From CAZDDA01 sp964568045 (GTDB lineage: Bacteria; Bipolaricaulota; Bipolaricaulia; UBA7950; UBA9294), in assembly GCA_964568045.1 (NCBI GenBank), contig CAZMOL010000057.1, positions 1-9,748 on the forward strand: a DNA stretch of 9,748 bases, written 5' to 3'. Under the pieces are notes generated by a model, which saw only the letters and a program-made list of their open reading frames with translations, was not told where the DNA came from and did no database searches. Below are positions 5,802 to 9,748 of the stretch, piece after piece (position 1 is the first letter of the stretch; each line of letters starts with the position of its first letter). A program made the position numbers and the translations under genes.

Positions 5802-6803
5802 GTGTACCAACGAAAGGTTCAGATCACCGGCGGTTCAACCTTTTTCGTCACGTTGCCCAAAGTCTGGGCCGATAAAATAGGACTCAGCCCGGGAACGACT
5901 GTCACCCTAATGCCCAACGACTCTGGTGCGCTGTTGCTTATTCCGCAGCGGCTACTCGGGGAAAACCGTTGCTCTGTTGTGATGGATGACTTGGACTATA
6001 ACCGACTGCAGCGAGAAATCATCGCCAGGTACATCGTAGGATACGCTGTGATAGAGGTAGTTGGAAAGCGAATCCGGCCTGATCAGCGACGGACGGTCCG
6101 AGAGATCGCCAAAGCTCTCGTGGGCCTTGAGATTCTTGAAGAGACCCGGAAGACTGTGGTCCTTCACTCCGTTGTGAACGTCAAGGACTTTCCAGTGCAA
6201 CGCACGCTGCATCGGATCTTCGATATCACCCAAGCAATGCTGAATGACGCCGTGACCGCCTTCGTAGGCCACGACGAAGAATTGGCTCGCGACGTCATGG
6301 AGCGTGATGGCGATGTGGATCGACTTGTTCTTCTTGTATCGCGACAATTCAGCCTGCTTCTCCGCGACCTGCTCATTGAGGAGGATGCGGAGCTATCCCG
6401 CCTGGAGTTTCTGCTGTGCCACACCGTCGCCGATCAGCTGGAGCGAGTAGCGGATCACGCAGCAAAAGTCTCGCAAGCCACCCTGGCTCTAAAGGCGCCG
6501 CTCAAGAAACCCATCAAAAGCAAGTTCAAAGAAATGGCCGCTGCGTCGGGCACTGTCCTCGCACGCGCCGTGCAGGCCTTTGAGGAGCGGGACACCGAAT
6601 TGGCTAACCACGTACTTGAAGAGAAGGAACGAGGAGAACGCCTGTTCGAGCTCGAACGGTTGACATCACCCGGGGGGCAGCCCGAAGATGCACACCCGAT
6701 TAGCATTGCGATGGACAGTCTTTTGAGAATCCGCGAGTACGGGTTCAACATTGCCGAAAACGCGTTGGACGCCCCCGCTACCAAGACGACAACCTCTACC
6801 TGA
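5802..6803 (+). CDS. AbrB-PhoU fusion phosphate regulator
   Basis: This 333-aa protein joins an N-terminal SpoVT/AbrB-like swapped-hairpin DNA-binding domain (about 1-50: VQITGGSTFFVTLPKVWADK, then GLSPGTTVTL) to a PhoU-like helical region. Family-like PhoU elements are VMERDGDVDRLVLLVSRQF (about 165-183), HTVADQLERVADHA (about 207-220) and the final DSLLRIREYGFNIAENAL (about 305-322). PhoU proteins restrain phosphate uptake through the Pst transporter and PhoR-type kinases. The fused AbrB domain suggests direct DNA binding, as proposed for archaeal-type homologues. The GTG start has AGGAGG at ideal spacing and a good promoter just upstream. No pst, phoB or phoR gene is in the window, so it is an orphan here. 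Function is confident at family level; targets are unknown. Confidence 0.9.
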   Translation: MYQRKVQITGGSTFFVTLPKVWADKIGLSPGTTVTLMPNDSGALLLIPQRLLGENRCSVVMDDLDYNRLQREIIARYIVGYAVIEVVGKRIRPDQRRTVREIAKALVGLEILEETRKTVVLHSVVNVKDFPVQRTLHRIFDITQAMLNDAVTAFVGHDEELARDVMERDGDVDRLVLLVSRQFSLLLRDLLIEEDAELSRLEFLLCHTVADQLERVADHAAKVSQATLALKAPLKKPIKSKFKEMAAASGTVLARAVQAFEERDTELANHVLEEKERGERLFELERLTSPGGQPEDAHPISIAMDSLLRIREYGFNIAENALDAPATKTTTST

Positions 6804-7115
6804 ACAAACTCCTACACCAACAACCCGCTATGTACTCCTGTACCAACAAATCGCAGGGTCGCTTGTATGCCACTTGTGAGCGGGTCACACCCTCCCTTGC
6901 TCGTGTCTTTGCGTGCACGGACACGTGCGCTGCAACAAGCACATGCGAGCAGTCCCCGAGAACTTAAGGCCGCTCTTCCGACAGGATTACAGGACTGAGT
7001 TTCGGATGTTGTGTACTGAAGCTGGGTTCCAACTTGCCGCAAATCAGGTTGCGCGGCATCATCTGGTGGAGGAAAATCGCTCTATAAAGAAATGAGAATC
7101 ACTATGGGGGGTTGA
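6804..7115. other. 312-bp intergenic region without a convincing gene
   Basis: Nothing here looks strongly coding. A 60-codon frame starting with GTG at 6913 and ending at 7095 resembles no family I know and lacks a ribosome site. The stretch contains a 16-bp imperfect direct repeat near the PhoU stop and a 6-bp inverted repeat CGTGTC/GACACG (6902-6907 and 6920-6925, 12-base loop). TATAAA at 7083-7088 could be a -10 box for the peptide-binding protein, but no good -35 is seen. I find no clear terminator with a T-run after the PhoU gene. Confidence 0.5.
6808..6849 (+). repeat. Two tandem 16-bp direct repeats, 26 bases apart
   Basis: ACTCCTACACCAACAA (6808-6823) and ACTCCTGTACCAACAA (6834-6849) agree at 14 of 16 positions and begin 5 bases after the PhoU-type gene ends. 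They could be a binding site pair or simply a local duplication. Confidence 0.45.
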
Positions 7116-8624
7116 ATGAATTACCGTCAGGTCTTGTGGATGCTTGTTGTTGGCTTCGTCTTGGCAATCTCAACAGCAGTATGGGCCGCGGATTCCAAGA
7201 TCGTTGTCGCAGTCCCGGATGAACCACCGAGTCTCGATCCCACGACGAACGCCTCGGCAGCGATCGACCAAGTCTTGAACCAAAACGTATACGAAGGCCT
7301 GGTGCGAGTTACCCCAACCGGTGAAATCGAACCGGCGCTTGCCGAGTCATTCGAGGTCGCTCCTGACGGCAAGACCTACACATTCCATTTGCGCCGCGGG
7401 GTGAGCTTCCACAACGGAGATTCTTTTTCCGCCAGTGACGTTGTCGCCACCTTCGAGCGGAATGCGGACCCGGCCACCGGTCATCCGCACCCGGAGTACT
7501 ATGCTCACATTGAGCAAATCGAGGTGCCGGATCCGTACACGGTCATCTTCCGTATGTCGGAGACCAACGCCGGCTTTCTGTCCCTGCTCGCGCTGGGAGA
7601 TTCGGTGATCCTTCCAAAGAAAACCCCCGAAAACCTCGCCCACCATCCGGTGGGGACCGGTCCGTTCCAGTTTGGCAAATGGGTCGTCGGTGATCACCTG
7701 CGCCTAGAACGATACCCCGACTACTACCACGAAGGCGTTCCCTTATTGGAAGCGGTCACTTTTCGGTTTATCTCTGATTTTGCTTCCGCGCTTGCGGCTC
7801 TGCTTGCCGGTGACGTGGACGTGATTGCCAAGGTGCCAGCGGAGATTGCGCTTTCCGTTGAGGGCGATCAGCGGTTTCAGACCATTGCCGGTCCCCAAAA
7901 TCTGGTTCAGATCCTGGCGATCAACAACGCCCGCGAGCCGTTCTCTAACCTGCTGGTCCGGCAAGCGATCGCCCACGCTCTCGATCGCAACACCATCATT
8001 GAAGGAACGATGTTCGGCTACGGAGAGCCAATCGGCTCCCATCTCACTCCGGCCAGTCCCTATTACGTCGATCTCACCGGACTCTATCCGTACGACCTGG
8101 AGCAGGCGCGCCGACTCCTCTCCGAGGCGGGGTACCCCGATGGCTTTTCTGCTACTTTGACACTCCCTCAAAACTACGAAATCCACGTGCGGACAGGTGA
8201 GATCGTTGCCGACCAGCTCTCACGTGTGGGAATCAATCTGACCATTGAACTAGTGGAGTGGGGGCAGTGGCTTTCCCGCATCTACACCAATGCCAATTAC
8301 GATCTCACAATTATCGGCCACATCGGCAAGCTCGATCCAGGGGCGATGCTCGCCAGCTACGGTCCCGGAAATGAAAGCTACTACTTTCGTCGCGGCTACG
8401 AGAGCGAGCGGCTGAACGCTCTGCTTGATGAGGGGCGCATTACCGTAAACGAAGAACGGCGAGCCGCGATCTACGCCGAGATTCAGGAGATCATCGCCCG
8501 AGACGTAGTGAACTTCTTCATCCAGGATCCCTACCAGATCATCATCGCCAAGCAGGAGATCACAGGACTCAAGCTTTATCCGATCTACCTAATCAACGTG
8601 ACAAGCGTCTCCTGGTCCTCGTAG
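7116..8624 (+). CDS. Secreted oligopeptide-type ABC transporter substrate-binding protein (SBP_bac_5)
   Basis: The 502-aa protein belongs to the peptide/nickel-binding family 5 of extracytoplasmic solute receptors, which hand oligopeptides or sometimes sugars to an ABC permease. A Sec signal peptide covers about residues 1-24, with a hydrophobic core and a VWA-A cleavage site. There is no lipobox cysteine, so the mature protein should be free in a periplasm. Family hallmarks are ALAESFEVAPDGKTYTFHLR then GVSFHNGD and SASDVVATF (about 73-113), VGTGPFQFGKW (about 178-188) and the RQAIAHALDR helix. Length is normal. The ATG at 7116 has a G-run (7106-7111) upstream. No permease or ATPase gene adjoins it, so it is an orphan that must work with a transporter encoded elsewhere; the ligand cannot be predicted. 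Confidence 0.93.
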   Translation: MNYRQVLWMLVVGFVLAISTAVWAADSKIVVAVPDEPPSLDPTTNASAAIDQVLNQNVYEGLVRVTPTGEIEPALAESFEVAPDGKTYTFHLRRGVSFHNGDSFSASDVVATFERNADPATGHPHPEYYAHIEQIEVPDPYTVIFRMSETNAGFLSLLALGDSVILPKKTPENLAHHPVGTGPFQFGKWVVGDHLRLERYPDYYHEGVPLLEAVTFRFISDFASALAALLAGDVDVIAKVPAEIALSVEGDQRFQTIAGPQNLVQILAINNAREPFSNLLVRQAIAHALDRNTIIEGTMFGYGEPIGSHLTPASPYYVDLTGLYPYDLEQARRLLSEAGYPDGFSATLTLPQNYEIHVRTGEIVADQLSRVGINLTIELVEWGQWLSRIYTNANYDLTIIGHIGKLDPGAMLASYGPGNESYYFRRGYESERLNALLDEGRITVNEERRAAIYAEIQEIIARDVVNFFIQDPYQIIIAKQEITGLKLYPIYLINVTSVSWSS

Positions 8625-8628
8625 GCCG

Positions 8629-8647
8629 AGCGAAACGCTTATTCTTA
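8629..8647 (+). terminator. Weak hairpin after the peptide-binding protein gene
   Basis: AGCG-AAA-CGCT (8629-8639) is a short 4-bp stem starting 5 bases after the stop, followed by a T-rich stretch (TTATTCTT). It is too small to be a strong intrinsic terminator. The palindromic repeat just downstream could contribute to ending transcription from both sides. Confidence 0.25.
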
Positions 8648-8649
8648 AG

Positions 8650-8808
8650 CCTCCTCTCTGGTTCAAACAGGCAACCCAAAGTTGAACCTCTCTGTTATTT
8701 TTCTATGAGGAAACCAGGAATACAGGAGGAGTGACAAGACCGCAGTTCTTGATAAATGAGAGTAGGAAGTTGATCCTTTTCCTGGCCTCCTGGCTTCCTA
8801 ATAATCAA
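8650..8808 (-). repeat. Right copy of the diverged long inverted repeat
   Basis: Read on the minus strand, this copy aligns with 89-243 from TTGATTATTAGGA through the TCAACTTTGGGT block to GAGGAGGC. It shows several small gaps and scattered substitutions. The palindromic core has AGGAAACCAGGAA (8708-8720) facing TCCTGGCTTCCT (8788-8799). The copy lies between the convergent ends of the peptide-binding gene and ilvD, and its outer edge includes the ilvD stop codon (complement of 8805-8807). The divergence between copies says the duplication is not recent. The family is unrecognised. Confidence 0.75.
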
Positions 8809-9748
8809 GACGCTCTTGTAGTTCTAGGGGTTCGTAGAATCGCTCCCTCGCTGGCGGAGGTGACCATCGTCGCGTAGCGGGCCAGATAGCCCTCACTCAC
8901 CTTGGGGTCGGGTGCAGTCCAGGCTTTCTGCCGGCGGCACATCTCCTGTTCGGAGACATGAAGCATCAGGCGTTTTTTGGGGATGTCAATCTCGACCTCA
9001 TCACCTTCTCGAATCACTGCAATCGGGCCGCCCGCGGCGGCCTCCGGCGAGACGTGGCCGATCGCCGCACCCCGCGTGGCCCCCGAGAAGCGCCCGTCGG
9101 TCAGAAGCGCTACCGTGTCGTCGAGTCCCATTCCAGCAAGCGCGGAGGTCGGCAGCAGCATCTCCCGCATCCCCGGCCCACCCCGTGGTCCTTCGTAGCG
9201 GATGACGATCACGTCACCGGCTTGGATCTCTCCACCCAGAATGGCGGCAAGAGAGGCTTCTTCGCCATCGAAGAGCCGGGCCGGGCCACGATGGTGCAGC
9301 ATCTCCGGGCAAACCGCCCCCGCCTTGACGACCGCGCCACCAGGGGCCAGGTTCCCCCGCAGAACGGCGATCCCTCCATCAGGTCGGTGAGGATCATCAA
9401 CCGGCCTAATCACCTCAGAAAGACGATTCGCTTTTACAACGGTCTCGGTAACCGTCTTACCGGTAACGGTCTTCGCCTCTCCGTGTAACAGATTGTTAGA
9501 AAGCAGCTCCGCCATCACCGCCGGGATCCCGCCGGCCTCATCGAGATCCTGCATGTGGTGCGGGCCAGAAGGGCTAAGCTTCGTCAGGTAGGGCGTTCGT
9601 CGGCTGATCTCATCGAATCGCTCTAGAGACAGCGAGATGCCGGCCTCGTGAGCGATGGCCGACAGGTGCAGGACGGTGTTGGTCGAGCCGCCGATCGCCA
9701 TGTCTACGGCAATCGCGTTCTCAAACGCAGCTTCGGTCATGATATCTC
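8805..9748 (-). CDS. ilvD: Dihydroxy-acid dehydratase, C-terminal part (5' end outside window)
   Basis: IlvD removes water from dihydroxy-isovalerate and dihydroxy-methylvalerate in valine, leucine and isoleucine synthesis, using an iron-sulfur cluster and Mg. About 314 codons, roughly the last 55 percent of a usual 550-570-aa enzyme, are visible. Family blocks in order are AFENAIAVDMAIGGSTNTVLHL, DLDEAGGIPAVM, TVTGKT, GGAVVKAGAV, GPARLFDGEEA, GDVIVIRYEGPRGGPGMREM, LLTDGRFSGATRG and GHVSPEAAAGGPIAVI. The frame runs past the internal ATG at 9740 to the window edge (codons GAT ATC precede it), so the gene is cut by the window, not by a mutation. The last residues (about RTPRTTRAS) are not family-conserved, and the stop codon lies in the repeat's edge. 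It is a core biosynthetic gene and probably marks the native chromosome flank. Confidence 0.95.
   Translation of the reverse strand, partial: DIMTEAAFENAIAVDMAIGGSTNTVLHLSAIAHEAGISLSLERFDEISRRTPYLTKLSPSGPHHMQDLDEAGGIPAVMAELLSNNLLHGEAKTVTGKTVTETVVKANRLSEVIRPVDDPHRPDGGIAVLRGNLAPGGAVVKAGAVCPEMLHHRGPARLFDGEEASLAAILGGEIQAGDVIVIRYEGPRGGPGMREMLLPTSALAGMGLDDTVALLTDGRFSGATRGAAIGHVSPEAAAGGPIAVIREGDEVEIDIPKKRLMLHVSEQEMCRRQKAWTAPDPKVSEGYLARYATMVTSASEGAILRTPRTTRAS

Noticed and set aside
6913..7095. 60-codon frame in the gap before the peptide-binding gene
   Set aside because: It has no ribosome site, no family resemblance, and an unremarkable composition in a gap with several small inverted and direct repeats.
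8912..9488. Several plus-strand frames opposite ilvD
   Set aside because: They are shadows of the strongly conserved ilvD reading frame.
1..9748. CRISPR array, tRNA, rRNA, transposase or integrase
   Set aside because: I saw no regularly spaced repeats, tRNA-like cloverleaf or rRNA stretch, and no recombinase or transposase motifs in any translated frame.

Overview
This window looks like a moderately GC-rich bacterial chromosome. Genes are tightly packed, GTG starts are common, and several genes overlap by 4 nt. The peptide-binding protein has a plain signal peptide with no lipobox, which suggests a diderm with a periplasm. The AbrB-PhoU fusion is a form found in archaea and in several deep-branching, often thermophilic, bacterial phyla. 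I cannot name the taxon from the sequence.

Layout: (1) Positions 1-75 may be the last 24 codons of a plus-strand gene. (2) About 89-243 holds a diverged non-coding repeat with a palindromic core. (3) Positions 296-5069 form a tight plus-strand unit: a large type IIG/Eco57I-like restriction-modification protein, two tandem HicB-like small proteins, a 209-aa protein that looks like the detached C-terminal part of the same restriction-modification family, and a YjbQ-family protein. (4) A minus-strand ThyX-like gene (5073-5597) converges on yjbQ with 3 nt between them. (5) The divergent intergenic region 5598-5801 carries a good sigma70-type promoter for the next gene and an 18-bp operator-like palindrome. 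(6) An AbrB-PhoU phosphate regulator follows (5802-6803). (7) A 312-bp gap with no convincing gene precedes a secreted oligopeptide-binding protein (7116-8624). (8) A second copy of the repeat lies at 8650-8808, in opposite orientation to the first. (9) The minus-strand ilvD is incomplete at the right edge.

Most interesting points. The restriction-modification system appears to be split: its usual C-terminal segment is a separate gene, and two HicB-like genes sit in the gap, all joined by 4-nt stop/start overlaps. No HicA toxin is present. The target-recognition part of the big protein has much lower GC than the rest, which suggests specificity-domain exchange. The ThyX-like protein keeps the outline of the fold but lacks the canonical RHR-type signature. 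The roughly 8.4-kb block with all of this is bracketed by the inverted repeat pair, and the right-hand copy touches the ilvD stop codon. The bracketed segment may therefore be an accessory insertion, although no integrase or transposase is visible.
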